Positions 32,772-42,626 of a stretch of 64,000 nt of DNA are shown one piece after another. How positions within the stretch are numbered: position 1 is the stretch's first letter; the number at the start of each line of letters is the position of its first letter. The position numbers and the translations under genes are program-made. This stretch comes from Robiginitalea myxolifaciens (lineage in GTDB: Bacteria; Bacteroidota; Bacteroidia; Flavobacteriales; Flavobacteriaceae). A model generated the notes under the pieces. It saw nothing but the letters and a program-made list of their open reading frames with translations. It searched no databases and was not told the DNA's origin. The stretch lies in contig NZ_FOYQ01000001.1 of the NCBI RefSeq assembly GCF_900115205.1, positions 1,453,240 through 1,517,239 on the forward strand, read 5' to 3'.

Positions 32772-34389
32772 CCCGACCGGGACCAAGGCTTGGAAGCAGC
32801 TTCGGGAACACCACGAGCGAACCAAAAACCAACATCTAAAAGACCTTTTCCTCCAGGACCCGGATAGAGCGGGCAGATACAGCCTTAACTGGGAGGATTT
32901 TTTCCTGGATTATTCCAAAAACCGCATCGACAACCGCACCCTGGAGTTGCTCTTTGAGCTGGCAGGGGAGTGCAATCTCGAAGCGGCGATCCAGGCGTAC
33001 TTTGGAGGTGAAACCATTAACCAGACCGAAGGGCGGGCCGTATTACACACCGCGCTGCGTGCGGATACCTCAGGATCCCTTTCCCTGGAGGGGGTGGATA
33101 TCCTCGAGGAAGTAGCCGGTGTAAAAAAGCAAATCTCAGCCTTTGCCAATAGCATTATCAGTGGCGAAAAAAGAGGGTTTACCGGAAAGGCCTTCACCGA
33201 TGTAGTAAATATCGGGATCGGCGGCTCCGATCTGGGCCCGGTAATGGTCACGGAAGCCCTGGCCTACTATTCCAACCACCTGAACCTGCATTTTGTCAGT
33301 AATGTCGATGGCGATCATGTGCAGGAGGTGCTTAAAAAACTAGATCCGGAGACCACATTCTTTGTGGTGGTTTCCAAGAGTTTTACCACTCAGGAAACCC
33401 TGGCCAATGCGCTGACCATTAAGGAATGGTTCCTCACCCACGCCGCTCAGAAAGACATCGCTTCCCATTTTGCGGCGGTGAGTACCAACCTCAAACAAAT
33501 TGAATCCTTTGGCATAAGCCCGGATCATGTGTTTCCAATGTGGGATTGGGTAGGTGGACGTTTTTCGCTTTGGAGTGCCGTTGGGCTTTCCATTGCCCTG
33601 GCCATTGGCCCGGAGCGCTTTGAGGACTTACTCACAGGTGCCCGGGAGATGGACGCGCATTTCAGGGATACCCCAATGCAGCAGAATATTCCGGTGATCC
33701 TGGCCCTGCTCAGCATCTGGTACAATAATTTTTACGGGGCCGAGACCGAAGCCGTCATCCCCTACACCCAATACCTGCACCGACTTCCCGCTTACCTTCA
33801 GCAAGGGATCATGGAAAGTAACGGAAAGTACGTAAACCGGGCAGGTAAACCCGTGGACTACCAGACCGGAACTATTATCTGGGGCGAACCCGGGACGAAT
33901 TCGCAACACGCCTTCTTTCAGCTGATCCATCAGGGAACCAAACTGATCCCTGCAGATTTTATCGGGTTTAAGCAATCCCTGCATGGCAGTACCGACCATC
34001 ACGAGAAGCTGATGGCGAATTTCTTTGCACAAACTGAGGCCCTGATGCAAGGCAAGGACCAGCACCAGGTGCGCGCCGAACTTCAGGCCAAAGGCCTGCA
34101 AGGGGAAGCCCTGGAACAGTTGGTACCCTTCAAAGTTTTTGAGGGGAACAAGCCTACCAATACGCTACTGATTGATAAGCTTACGCCCAAAACGCTGGGG
34201 GCCCTGGTGGCGCTCTACGAGCATAAAATCTTTGTCCAGGGGATTATCTGGAACATTTTCAGCTACGACCAATGGGGTGTGGAGCTGGGAAAAGAACTCG
34301 CGGGTTCTATCCTGCGGGAATGGGCCGATTCGCAAGTAGGCAACCACGACAGCTCTACAATGCGACTTTTGCAAATATTTAAGGGTTAA
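32752..34389 (+). CDS. pgi: glucose-6-phosphate isomerase
   Basis: Interconverts glucose-6-phosphate and fructose-6-phosphate. The 545 aa length is the full-size form. Typical segments are [20 protein letters not shown] (about residue 150), [17 protein letters not shown], the [19 protein letters not shown] signature and the C-terminal [11 protein letters not shown]. Its ATG lies inside the end of the M23 gene (20-nt overlap), which suggests coupled translation. The product feeds both glycolysis and, at the far end of this window, GlmS. Confidence 0.97.
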   Translation: MPLPKIDPTGTKAWKQLREHHERTKNQHLKDLFLQDPDRAGRYSLNWEDFFLDYSKNRIDNRTLELLFELAGECNLEAAIQAYFGGETINQTEGRAVLHTALRADTSGSLSLEGVDILEEVAGVKKQISAFANSIISGEKRGFTGKAFTDVVNIGIGGSDLGPVMVTEALAYYSNHLNLHFVSNVDGDHVQEVLKKLDPETTFFVVVSKSFTTQETLANALTIKEWFLTHAAQKDIASHFAAVSTNLKQIESFGISPDHVFPMWDWVGGRFSLWSAVGLSIALAIGPERFEDLLTGAREMDAHFRDTPMQQNIPVILALLSIWYNNFYGAETEAVIPYTQYLHRLPAYLQQGIMESNGKYVNRAGKPVDYQTGTIIWGEPGTNSQHAFFQLIHQGTKLIPADFIGFKQSLHGSTDHHEKLMANFFAQTEALMQGKDQHQVRAELQAKGLQGEALEQLVPFKVFEGNKPTNTLLIDKLTPKTLGALVALYEHKIFVQGIIWNIFSYDQWGVELGKELAGSILREWADSQVGNHDSSTMRLLQIFKG

Positions 34390-34555
34390 ACTTAACGATC
34401 AGCAAAAGTTTATAATCTTTCATAAGTTCTTGTTTTACAGGGCGCATTCTCGATTTTCGATTGTATTTTAGGAGGAGGGAATTTAACATTTCCTTAATGC
34501 TCAACTGGCTTTTCTGGGCCACTTTTGCACTGCGATTAACCTAAATAACTCGAAA

Positions 34556-37500
34556 ATGAAAAAATTACTTTTAACACTTGTACTGGTGCTCGGAACCAGT
34601 GCTGCTTTCGCTCAGGGGGTAACCACCTCGGCGATTAGCGGACAGGTAACAGATCCTGCGGGAGAGCCACTCGCCGGAGCGTCTGTTGTCGCTGTTCACA
34701 CGCCCACAGGGACCACCTATGGAGCTGCTGCCGATTTTGACGGTTTCTACCGTATTTCTGGTATGCGTGCCGGGGGACCTTACCGCATTACCTTCTCCTA
34801 TATTGGATTTGAGGAGAATGTAAAGGAGAATATCTCCCTGACACTGGGTCGTACTTCCCAATTTAATGTAGCCCTCTCGGAATCGGCCACAGCGCTGGAA
34901 GAGGTTGTGGTTACGGCACAGGGAAGTGGGATTTTCGGGGGTAACAAGACCGGAACGGAGACCACGATTAACTCCCGTCAGGTAGCCACCCTGCCTGCGG
35001 CTTCCCGATCCATTGCGGATTTTGTTCGTACCACGCCACAGGCCCAGGTAACTGAAGGGAACGATGGATTCTCAATTTCCCTGGCTGGTCAGAACAACCG
35101 TTACAACGCCATCTACATCGACGGTGCTGTAAATAACGATGTTTTTGGACTTGCCGGATCAGGTACCAATGGAGGTCAGACCGGGGTTAACCCGCTGTCT
35201 GTTGACGCCATCGAGACCTTTCAGATCAACATTGCTCCTTTTGATGTTCGCCAGTCCGGATTCTCCGGAGGATCGATCAACGCGATTACGCGTTCCGGAT
35301 CCAACAATTGGGAAGGATCGGCATATGCTTTCGTTCGTAACCAGAGCCTGGTAGGTAAAACACCACCTTCACTGGTAGGCGACGGAGAGGAAAGAGAAAA
35401 AGTTTCTGACTTCAGCGCCCTTACCTATGGTGCGCGTATTGGAGGACCTATTATCGAGGATAAACTCTTCTTCTTCCTGAACTACGAGCGTCAGGAGGAC
35501 GAGACTCCCCAGCCTTTTAACTTCAGTAACTACGATGGGGGATCCAGCCTTGCTGATTTAGACAACTTACGAAGCTTCCTCATTAATACCTACGGCTACG
35601 ATCCAGGGATTTTTAACAACAATACCCGTACTCTTGAGAGTAACCGTATTACCGCAAAAATAGACTGGAACATTAACCAGGATCACAAGTTATCGCTGCG
35701 ATACGGACTCACCACGGCCGACAACCTGGAAGCCCGGAATTCCGGAGACCGTTTTATTGGCTTTATCAATGGTTCTGAGTCTTTCGAATCCCGGACTACT
35801 TCTGTAGCTCTGGAATTGAACTCCCGTTTTGGAAACAAATTTGCGAATAACTTTATCCTGGGATATACCCGCGTTCGCGACGACCGCGATCCAGCCGGGG
35901 ATCCTTTCCCAACCGTAGACATCCAGGATCAGGGGGGAACTATTTCCTTTGGTTCTGAGCCATTCTCTACAGCAAACTTGTTGGATCAGGACGTATTCAC
36001 CATTACCAATAACTTTGAGATCTACGCCGGTCCCCACACAGTGACCCTGGGTGCCAACCTGGAGTTTGCCAAGATGAAGAACCTGTTCTTCGCCTTTAAC
36101 TTCGGAGACTATACTTTCGAAGACCAATTCGATGACGATGGTAACCTGCTGTCCTCCGGTCTGAATCAATTCCTTACCGGACAGGACGCCGATGTGTACC
36201 AGCACGGTTATTCCCTGGTTGGAGACGGAGCTGTGGGTGATGAATCAGCCGGTGCTTCTGAGTTCGATACCTTCCAGGCTGGATTCTACATTCAGGACGA
36301 ATATCAAATGGCGGACAATTTCCGGTTAACCCTGGGAGCCCGTATCGATATTCCTTACTGGAGCGACGGTGTTGAAAACGACGACTTCAACGATCGGACC
36401 ATTCCAATCCTGGAGTCCTTCGGGAAAGACCTGCAGGGAGCTCGTGTTGGACAAGGAATCGATCCTACGCCAATGTTTGCCCCTCGCTTAGGGTTTAACT
36501 GGGATGTCAACAACGACTACACCACCCAAATTCGTGGTGGAATCGGGGTATTTACCTCGCGTCTGCCACTGGTATGGCCTGGAGGAACCTACAACAACAA
36601 CGGGGTTACCGGAGGTTTCATGTTCGAATTCGGACAACCTTTCGAAGCCAATGTGAACAATCAGTTCGAAGATCCTGCGCCTGGTTCAGGAGGAACAGGG
36701 GGTAATGTTGACCTGATTGCGAAGGATTTCAAATTGCCTCAGGTAGTTAAGTACAACCTCGCTCTTGATCAGAAACTCCCTTGGTGGAACCTGATCGCAA
36801 CAGTAGACTTCCTGTATACCGATGTCATTACCGACGTATACTACGAGAACCTGAACCTGAGAGGACCAGTAGGTAACTACCAGGGAGTCGATAACCGTCC
36901 GTTCTACGATCGTCGTGACGAAATCGATCCAACCTACCAGGGGATTTACCTTGCCTCGAACACCGGTGGAGGATACGCGCGAAACCTGACTTTTGCCCTG
37001 ACCAAGCCCTTTGAGAATGGATTTGCCGGTTCTGTTGCGTACACCTATGGAGACTCCTTTAAGGTATTTGACGGAACTTCTTCACAAAACAGTTCCCAAT
37101 GGAGAAACATCCAGACGGTTAACGGTAAGAACACACAGATTCCAGTTTCACGATCTGACTTTGCCCTGGGGAATCGTATTACGGCCAGCGCTTCGTATGA
37201 GATTCCATGGAATGACAATGTCAAGACTACTGTAGCGGTATTCTACGAAGGATCTCAGAGTGGCCCATACAGCTTCATCTACAACGAAGGACGTGACCTG
37301 CTCAATGATGATTCCCGTGACAATGCCCTGATCTACATTCCCGAATTTGAGAATGAGATTGTACTTGTTGGAGACGATCCGGCAGCAGAGTGGGAGCGTC
37401 TGGACACCTTCATCAACAGCGTGGAGTACTTGCGTGAGAATCGCGGTAACTACGCAGAGCGTAATGGTTCCCGTGGTCCATGGAGTCATATTTTAGACTT

Positions 37501-37795
37501 GAAAGTTCTGCAGGATTTCAGCCTGAACTTTGGTGGGAAGAACCATACCTTCCAGTTTTCTGCGGACATATTCAACTTCACCAACTTGTTGAACAAGGAA
37601 TGGGGAAAACGCAGGTTTGTTCGTAGTGAGGTAAGCCCGCTTACGACTATCTCTACCGGCGATACGCCTACTTTCGAGATTAACGATGCGGTGGTTGCAC
37701 CAGATGGAACACCTGACTTTGAGGAAATCGGAGACCAGGGATTCTTTTCTTCCCGTTGGCAAGCACAAATCGGTCTGCGCTACATCTTTAACTAA
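34556..37795 (+). CDS. Oar-like TonB-dependent outer-membrane receptor
   Basis: 1079-aa outer-membrane protein. A signal peptide (LLLTLVLVLGTSAAFA) is followed by a carboxypeptidase-regulatory-like domain (ISGQVTDPAGEPLAGASVV ... YRITFSYIGF), a plug (ALEEVVVTAQG...TINSRQV, AIYIDGAVNNDVFGLAGSG), and a large barrel ending LRYIFN. The form matches Oar-type receptors rather than SusC, and no SusD gene follows. Codons lean strongly to CGT for Arg and GGA for Gly, unlike neighbours, as in highly expressed genes. The substrate is unknown, and a weak CACTTTTG box lies about 30 nt upstream. A strong terminator follows. Confidence 0.9.
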   Translation: MKKLLLTLVLVLGTSAAFAQGVTTSAISGQVTDPAGEPLAGASVVAVHTPTGTTYGAAADFDGFYRISGMRAGGPYRITFSYIGFEENVKENISLTLGRTSQFNVALSESATALEEVVVTAQGSGIFGGNKTGTETTINSRQVATLPAASRSIADFVRTTPQAQVTEGNDGFSISLAGQNNRYNAIYIDGAVNNDVFGLAGSGTNGGQTGVNPLSVDAIETFQINIAPFDVRQSGFSGGSINAITRSGSNNWEGSAYAFVRNQSLVGKTPPSLVGDGEEREKVSDFSALTYGARIGGPIIEDKLFFFLNYERQEDETPQPFNFSNYDGGSSLADLDNLRSFLINTYGYDPGIFNNNTRTLESNRITAKIDWNINQDHKLSLRYGLTTADNLEARNSGDRFIGFINGSESFESRTTSVALELNSRFGNKFANNFILGYTRVRDDRDPAGDPFPTVDIQDQGGTISFGSEPFSTANLLDQDVFTITNNFEIYAGPHTVTLGANLEFAKMKNLFFAFNFGDYTFEDQFDDDGNLLSSGLNQFLTGQDADVYQHGYSLVGDGAVGDESAGASEFDTFQAGFYIQDEYQMADNFRLTLGARIDIPYWSDGVENDDFNDRTIPILESFGKDLQGARVGQGIDPTPMFAPRLGFNWDVNNDYTTQIRGGIGVFTSRLPLVWPGGTYNNNGVTGGFMFEFGQPFEANVNNQFEDPAPGSGGTGGNVDLIAKDFKLPQVVKYNLALDQKLPWWNLIATVDFLYTDVITDVYYENLNLRGPVGNYQGVDNRPFYDRRDEIDPTYQGIYLASNTGGGYARNLTFALTKPFENGFAGSVAYTYGDSFKVFDGTSSQNSSQWRNIQTVNGKNTQIPVSRSDFALGNRITASASYEIPWNDNVKTTVAVFYEGSQSGPYSFIYNEGRDLLNDDSRDNALIYIPEFENEIVLVGDDPAAEWERLDTFINSVEYLRENRGNYAERNGSRGPWSHILDLKVLQDFSLNFGGKNHTFQFSADIFNFTNLLNKEWGKRRFVRSEVSPLTTISTGDTPTFEINDAVVAPDGTPDFEEIGDQGFFSSRWQAQIGLRYIFN

Positions 37796-37838
37796 GTAGC
37801 AATGGCTTCCCTGCGATAATCAATGCAGGCATAAAATT

Positions 37839-37868
37839 AAACCCGGCAATATTTGCCGGGTTTTTTTT
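37839..37868 (+). terminator. rho-independent terminator after the Oar-like gene
   Basis: AAACCCGGCAA (37839-37849), loop TAT, TTGCCGGGTTT (37853-37863), then further T's. Perfect 11-bp stem. Confidence 0.9.
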
Positions 37869-37904
37869 GTTCCAAAACCGTAACTTTAGCCAAAACCCTC
37901 GCAC

Positions 37905-38342
37905 ATGGAAATTCTCCAATCCGTTCACTCTTATCTGGCCTATGTGGCCCTTGGCTTATTAATTCTCGCTGTGTTGAATGCAGTCTCGGGATGGATGGGC
38001 AATAAGGTGTTCACAATGGGGCGCGACTTGCGCCTGAGCCTGTTTACGCTCATCATTTGCCATATCCAGCTCGTCCTTGGCTTGCTGCTATGGGCGTTTT
38101 CGTCAAATGGCCTGGCTGCCTTAAACGAATTTGGTGTCGGTGGCCTGAACGCCCCGGCCCGCCTGCTGGCTCTAGAGCATCCGCTTATCAATATTATCGC
38201 CATCGCCTTGATCACCATTGGCTGGTCGCGGCACAAAAAATTCCTGGACGGGAAACCCAAGTTTAAGAGTATTGCCATCTTTTATGGTTTAGGACTCGTG
38301 CTGATTTTAAGCAGGATTCCCTGGGGTCAATGGTTTGGGTAA
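37905..38342 (+). CDS. small four-helix membrane protein
   Basis: 145-aa protein with four hydrophobic segments: YLAYVALGLLILAVLNAVSG, LRLSLFTLIICHIQLVLGLLLW, PLINIIAIALITIGW and IAIFYGLGLVLILSRIPW. Histidines in the first loop and helices (SVHSYL, ICHIQ, EHPL, SRHK) recall small heme-binding b-type cytochrome proteins, but this is only suggestive. A TAACTTTA box (37881-37888) is the likely promoter. Function is unknown. Confidence 0.85.
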   Translation: MEILQSVHSYLAYVALGLLILAVLNAVSGWMGNKVFTMGRDLRLSLFTLIICHIQLVLGLLLWAFSSNGLAALNEFGVGGLNAPARLLALEHPLINIIAIALITIGWSRHKKFLDGKPKFKSIAIFYGLGLVLILSRIPWGQWFG

Positions 38343-38384
38343 TCCTCGGATTAAACCGGAACAAAACAATTTAGCTACCATACG

Positions 38385-38993
38385 ATGAAACAGCTGACAT
38401 CTTCGCAATTACTCCTCGCTTTTCTGGCCGGGTTTGTTTTTACGACTTCCCAGGCGCAAATCGATTTATTTAACGGGAAAAACCTGGACGGGTGGACGGC
38501 ATACGGCACCGAACGCTGGTATGTAGAAGACGGTCTCCTGATTTCTGAAAGCGGTCCGGATGCTCAGTATGGTTATCTGGCAACCGATGACTACTATAAA
38601 GACTTTGAATTGAGCCTGGAGTTCCTGCAGGAGGCCGATGGCAATAGTGGTGTTTTTGTACGCTCCACCGTGGAAGGCACCAAGGTCAGCGGATGGCAGG
38701 TCGAAGTTGCTCCTCCTGGAAAACATACCGGGGGAGTCTATGAATCCTATGGAAGGGGCTGGCTCATTAAGCCCGATCCATCCAAGGAATCTGTATTGAA
38801 AGAAGGGGAGTGGAATACCCTTAAAATCCGCATGAATGGGGATACCCTCACGTCCTGGCTCAATGGGGTGGAGATGGTGTCCATTACCGATGCCAAAATC
38901 GGGGCCGGGGAAGGTTCAATAGCCCTTCAAATACACGATGGTGGCGGGATTCGTGTCAAATGGCGGAATATCCAGCTTACCGTTCCGGAATAG
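38385..38993 (+). CDS. DUF1080 (3-keto-disaccharide hydrolase-like) protein
   Basis: 202-aa secreted protein. A signal peptide (LLLAFLAGFVFTTSQAQ) precedes a concanavalin-like DUF1080 domain that begins FNGKNLDGWTAYGTERWYVEDG. Core features include LSLEFLQEADGNSGVFVRS, GWQVEV and a final IALQIHDGGGIRVKWRNI, the typical end of the family. Family members bind or cut carbohydrates; substrate is unknown here. Its last 17 nt overlap, tail to tail, with the nuclease-like gene on the other strand. Confidence 0.9.
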   Translation: MKQLTSSQLLLAFLAGFVFTTSQAQIDLFNGKNLDGWTAYGTERWYVEDGLLISESGPDAQYGYLATDDYYKDFELSLEFLQEADGNSGVFVRSTVEGTKVSGWQVEVAPPGKHTGGVYESYGRGWLIKPDPSKESVLKEGEWNTLKIRMNGDTLTSWLNGVEMVSITDAKIGAGEGSIALQIHDGGGIRVKWRNIQLTVPE

Positions 38994-40047
38994 GTCGGAT
39001 CAGCAGGGCATAAACCGGGAAATGGTCGCTGAAGCCCCCTAAATAATTTCCACCTGCATAAGTCCGATAAGGATATCCCTTAAAAGGGCCTTCCGGAGTC
39101 TTCAGGTAGTCTGGATTATATATCCCCGCCTTCCAGAATTTATATCCTCCATCGCCTTCAAACCAACACCCATTAAATAGAACCTGATCGAACAGGCTCC
39201 ACTGATCCCGGTAGGCCAGGGTACCTGCACCCTTTTTATAAAACGCTCCCATAGGGTTATAGGTTAACCAGGCGGGAAGGCTATCCCGAAACTCTCTGGT
39301 CCCCAGGCCATACCGCAAGCTGGGATCGTCAGGGTTGTCATTGTAGTCGCCCATCGAAATGAACCGGGCTTTGGGGTCAAACTTCAGCAGGGAATCCAAA
39401 ATGGCGCGTTGCAAAGCGGCTGCCTGCATGCGGTAAAGCTCCGTACTACCTTGCCCCCCGCTTCTCGAAGGCCAATGATTTACAGCCAGGTATAGTGGCT
39501 CCCCATTGAGTAATCCGCTTACAATAAGTTGATCCCTGGTCTTTCTGTGACGGTTTTCCCGTGTTCTTAGCTTGAGTTCCCGGAATTGTTGTTCGAGCAC
39601 GATAAACTGGGATCTTCGGTACAACAAGGCCACATCAATTCCCCTATGGTCCGGAGAGTCTTCATGGACAATCCCATAGCCTCCATCCCGTAAGGGAGCC
39701 TGGCGAATTAAATCTTCCAGGACCTGCCGGTTTTCTACCTCGCACAGTCCAATAAGATCGGGAAGGCGCCGGGCCTCATCCCTCCCGATTTCGGCGAGTA
39801 CCCGGGCGATATGCTGCAGCTTCTTTTCATAGCGATCCCGGGTCCATTGCAGCGGGCTTTCCGGGGTGCGCTCGTCATCATCGGTCAGGCTATCATTGCG
39901 GGTATCAAAGAGGTTTTCGACATTGTAGAACGCCAGGGTGCGCACCTGATACTTGGGACCGGATTCCTGCTGGGAAGGCGGAGGATCGCAGGATAGCAGG
40001 ACTATGGAAAGCAGGGCTGAAATATGGGTGCTCGATATAAACTTCAT
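38977..40047 (-). CDS. secreted endonuclease/exonuclease/phosphatase (EEP) family lipoprotein
   Basis: 356-aa protein with a lipobox signal (LLSIVLLSCDPPP) and a full EEP domain. It carries LAFYNVENLFDTRND, GLCEVENRQVLEDL, AVNHWPSRSGGQG, MGDYNDNPDDPSLRYG and the closing FSDHFPVYALLI. These are the metal-binding and catalytic positions of DNase I-like enzymes, so a nuclease or phosphatase acting outside the cytoplasm is likely. The ATG at 40047 begins the signal peptide; an earlier in-frame ATG would add 26 residues with no such structure. Divergent from the TonB receptor at 40146. Confidence 0.92.
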   Translation of the reverse strand: MKFISSTHISALLSIVLLSCDPPPSQQESGPKYQVRTLAFYNVENLFDTRNDSLTDDDERTPESPLQWTRDRYEKKLQHIARVLAEIGRDEARRLPDLIGLCEVENRQVLEDLIRQAPLRDGGYGIVHEDSPDHRGIDVALLYRRSQFIVLEQQFRELKLRTRENRHRKTRDQLIVSGLLNGEPLYLAVNHWPSRSGGQGSTELYRMQAAALQRAILDSLLKFDPKARFISMGDYNDNPDDPSLRYGLGTREFRDSLPAWLTYNPMGAFYKKGAGTLAYRDQWSLFDQVLFNGCWFEGDGGYKFWKAGIYNPDYLKTPEGPFKGYPYRTYAGGNYLGGFSDHFPVYALLIRPIPER

Positions 40048-40133
40048 TGCCGATAGGATTCGTTGTAGCTTGTGGCAGTTAAGCGGGGGCAATTTAGGCT
40101 CCAGACATGAATGGAGCTTGCACACCGGGCGTC

Positions 40134-40141
40134 TAGGTTTG
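40134..40141 (+). promoter_or_regulatory. -7 box TAGGTTTG of the TonB-DUF5689 operon
   Basis: Exact TAnnTTTG match, ending 4 nt before the ATG at 40146. It predicts a leaderless transcript. Confidence 0.5.
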
Positions 40142-40145
40142 CCCC

Positions 40146-42626
40146 ATGCGATACCCTCGGACCTGTTTATTGTTGCTGTTGTGCCTTCAGGCGGCTTTCG
40201 AGTTAGTTGCGCAGCGAGATGAGTTCTTGCTAACTACCGCTTTGGTGGAGGGTGGGGAACAAGAGGATCAGGGCACCGAATTGTTGGGCAGGGCCAATGA
40301 TTTTTTCCTCAGGCGTGCCGCTTTTGATTTTGGGGCAGTATGGTTCCGATTGCGCGGCTTGGGGCAGGAGGAGCAAAAGCTCTTTTTGAATGGACTTGGT
40401 CTGAACAGTCCATTCGATGGTCGTCCGGACTGGAATCGACTTGGAGGCCTCACGGATATTGGTCGCAATCCGGGACAGGCATTGGGATTGGCTTTTAATG
40501 GGAATGGATTTGGCAGCCTCGGGGAGCTTCGGGCCCTGAAAGCACGACCAAATGCTTTGCGACCAGGAATACGCCTGACGCTTTCGTCTGCGAACCGGAA
40601 TTACCGCTGGCGTCAAATGATTACCTACAATTCCGGGTCGCGGCCAAATGGCTTGAACCTGTTGCTGTCTTTCTCCCATCGCCATGCGGCAACGGGCTAT
40701 GTACACGGAACTCCCTACCGATCCGTTGGGGCCTATGGGATGCTCCAGTGGGCACCGACAAAATCGCATGAAGTAGGCATTTTTGGATTACTGGCCGCAA
40801 TCAAAAGGGGGACACGTCCCGCGCTAACCGAGGAGGTCCTGAGCCATGCCGGAGCCCGGTACAATCCGCAGTGGGGCTGGGACCATGGGGAAATCAGAAA
40901 TGCGCGCTTGCGTTCAGAAAATCTCCCCTTGATCGGTTTGCAATACCGCTACCGTGGCAGTCGGTTAAAAGCCGATGTGGTATTGGGCTATCTGGGCGGG
41001 GAGGAAGGCCGGGAGCGGTTAAACTATTTCGGGGCATCGAATCCGGATCCGGTTTATTACCGAAATCTCCCGTCCTTCTATCTGAACAGTCCGCTGGGAT
41101 CGAATTACTGGAATGCCTGGGTTGCTGAGACCAACCTGGTCAATCAACCGCAACTCAACTGGAACCGCCTAAGGCAAGCCAACACGTTGGCTGGATCGGA
41201 GCAAGCGGCGCGTTATGCGGTTCTCGCCGATTTTATGGCCACCCGGATGTGGAGCCTGCGTTCAACGCTTGCTTACCTCCCGGCTTACCCCTGGGAATTT
41301 ACTGGGTTTATTGAAGCGGCGAACACCCGCCTTGAATTTGGACAGGAACTAAAGGATTTACTGGGAGCTTCATATCACCGGGATTGGGATCCATTTTCGA
41401 AGACCGCAAACGACCTGGGGGGTAAGACCGATAAAAAAGTTGGGGAGCGGGTAGGGTATTCCTATCATTTATTCAAGCGCGATTGGAAGCTGGGGTTTCA
41501 GGCACAACGACAACTTGCCCATTGGGAATTTGCCCTGGGATTGTCCTTTGGTATGCGGGCTTACCATCGTACAGGCCTCTTCAGAAACGAAAGATATCCC
41601 GAAGAATCTCTGGGTAGATCCGCAGTTCAGCAATTTACCTCCCAGGCCTTGAAAGTTGGATTGGGGTATCGCCTCAGCGGGCGACACTGGTTTTTCGCGT
41701 ATTATACTTATCGCTCCCTTCCACCTGAATTACACCAGGCTTATGTCGATTCCAGACAACGCGATCTGCCCTTTCCGGATACAAGTCCCCGGGTTCATAC
41801 CGGGGGAAGCCTGAACTGGTTTCTCCGCCATCCACGGGTTAAAGGCAGGGTAAGTGGATATTATTTCCGGGTTAATGGAGGTCGGGATTTGAAATCCTAT
41901 TTTACAGAAACTGCCGTGGGATCCGCCTTTGTTCGGGAGGCCAGCTGGGGCTACAGCAGCTTGCACTTCGGGATAGAAACCGGTTTGGAAATTCAGCTCG
42001 ACCCTGAGTTTACTCTTGGCCTCGCAGTTTCTGCTGGAAGATGGAGACACCTGGCCAACCCAAGGGTTCAACTCTTTACCCGGCCCGATAGGCAGGCCAC
42101 GGATCCCTTGCCCAGCTCGGGCTTTTTGGATGCAGGAAAGGCACAGTTGAAAGGACAGTCCATACCCAATGCTCCAGAACTGGCCGGATCGCTCAGCCTG
42201 GCCTATCGCAGTCCGCGGTTCTGGTGGATGGATTTGCGACTCAGCTACCTGGGCTCCCGTCCGCTTATCCCGGCCCTGATGCGACGAACAGCAACCTTCC
42301 TCACCGAAGCGATTACGCTTGAGGACTCCACGATTCCTCCTGGGGTCATCGCGCAGTCTAAGCGGTCTGAAACACTGGATGGGGTATATCTCCTGAATCT
42401 TAGCCTGGGAAAATCCTGGCGCTTTCATGGCAAGTATCTCAGTGCTTTCCTGGGACTGAATAACCTGTTAAACCGACCGTATCGCTCCGGGGGATATCAG
42501 CAGGGCAGATTGGCCTCCCTTCCTGTTTATGCCGAAGATACACGGGGAGGACGGCCTTCATTTGGCCCGAAGTTCTGGAATGGCTACGGGCGGACCTATT
42601 TTCTTAATCTAAGCCTGAATCTATGA
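40146..42626 (+). CDS. TonB-dependent receptor-like outer-membrane protein, lacking the carboxypeptidase-like domain
   Basis: 826-aa outer-membrane barrel protein. A signal peptide (LLLLLCLQAAFELVAQ) leads directly into a shortened plug region (FFLRRAAFDFGAVWFRLRGL ... LNGLGLNSPFDGRPDWNRLGG). The rest is barrel, ending in TYFLNLSLNL with the terminal aromatic/hydrophobic strand of outer-membrane proteins. A regulatory-like domain typical of other TonB receptors is missing and the plug is atypical. Its stop overlaps the DUF5689 gene (ATGA), so the two are coupled and probably form a complex. Divergent nuclease-like gene next door suggests nucleic-acid-derived ligand. Confidence 0.85.
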   Translation: MRYPRTCLLLLLCLQAAFELVAQRDEFLLTTALVEGGEQEDQGTELLGRANDFFLRRAAFDFGAVWFRLRGLGQEEQKLFLNGLGLNSPFDGRPDWNRLGGLTDIGRNPGQALGLAFNGNGFGSLGELRALKARPNALRPGIRLTLSSANRNYRWRQMITYNSGSRPNGLNLLLSFSHRHAATGYVHGTPYRSVGAYGMLQWAPTKSHEVGIFGLLAAIKRGTRPALTEEVLSHAGARYNPQWGWDHGEIRNARLRSENLPLIGLQYRYRGSRLKADVVLGYLGGEEGRERLNYFGASNPDPVYYRNLPSFYLNSPLGSNYWNAWVAETNLVNQPQLNWNRLRQANTLAGSEQAARYAVLADFMATRMWSLRSTLAYLPAYPWEFTGFIEAANTRLEFGQELKDLLGASYHRDWDPFSKTANDLGGKTDKKVGERVGYSYHLFKRDWKLGFQAQRQLAHWEFALGLSFGMRAYHRTGLFRNERYPEESLGRSAVQQFTSQALKVGLGYRLSGRHWFFAYYTYRSLPPELHQAYVDSRQRDLPFPDTSPRVHTGGSLNWFLRHPRVKGRVSGYYFRVNGGRDLKSYFTETAVGSAFVREASWGYSSLHFGIETGLEIQLDPEFTLGLAVSAGRWRHLANPRVQLFTRPDRQATDPLPSSGFLDAGKAQLKGQSIPNAPELAGSLSLAYRSPRFWWMDLRLSYLGSRPLIPALMRRTATFLTEAITLEDSTIPPGVIAQSKRSETLDGVYLLNLSLGKSWRFHGKYLSAFLGLNNLLNRPYRSGGYQQGRLASLPVYAEDTRGGRPSFGPKFWNGYGRTYFLNLSLNL

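Noticed and set aside
34387-34410. AAACTT...AAGTTT hairpin after pgi
   Set aside because: Short, AT-only stem with an 11-nt loop and no U-tract of note, so not called as a terminator.
34556-38342. SusC/SusD polysaccharide-utilisation pair
   Set aside because: The gene after the large receptor is a small four-helix membrane protein, not a SusD. The receptor is of the Oar type.
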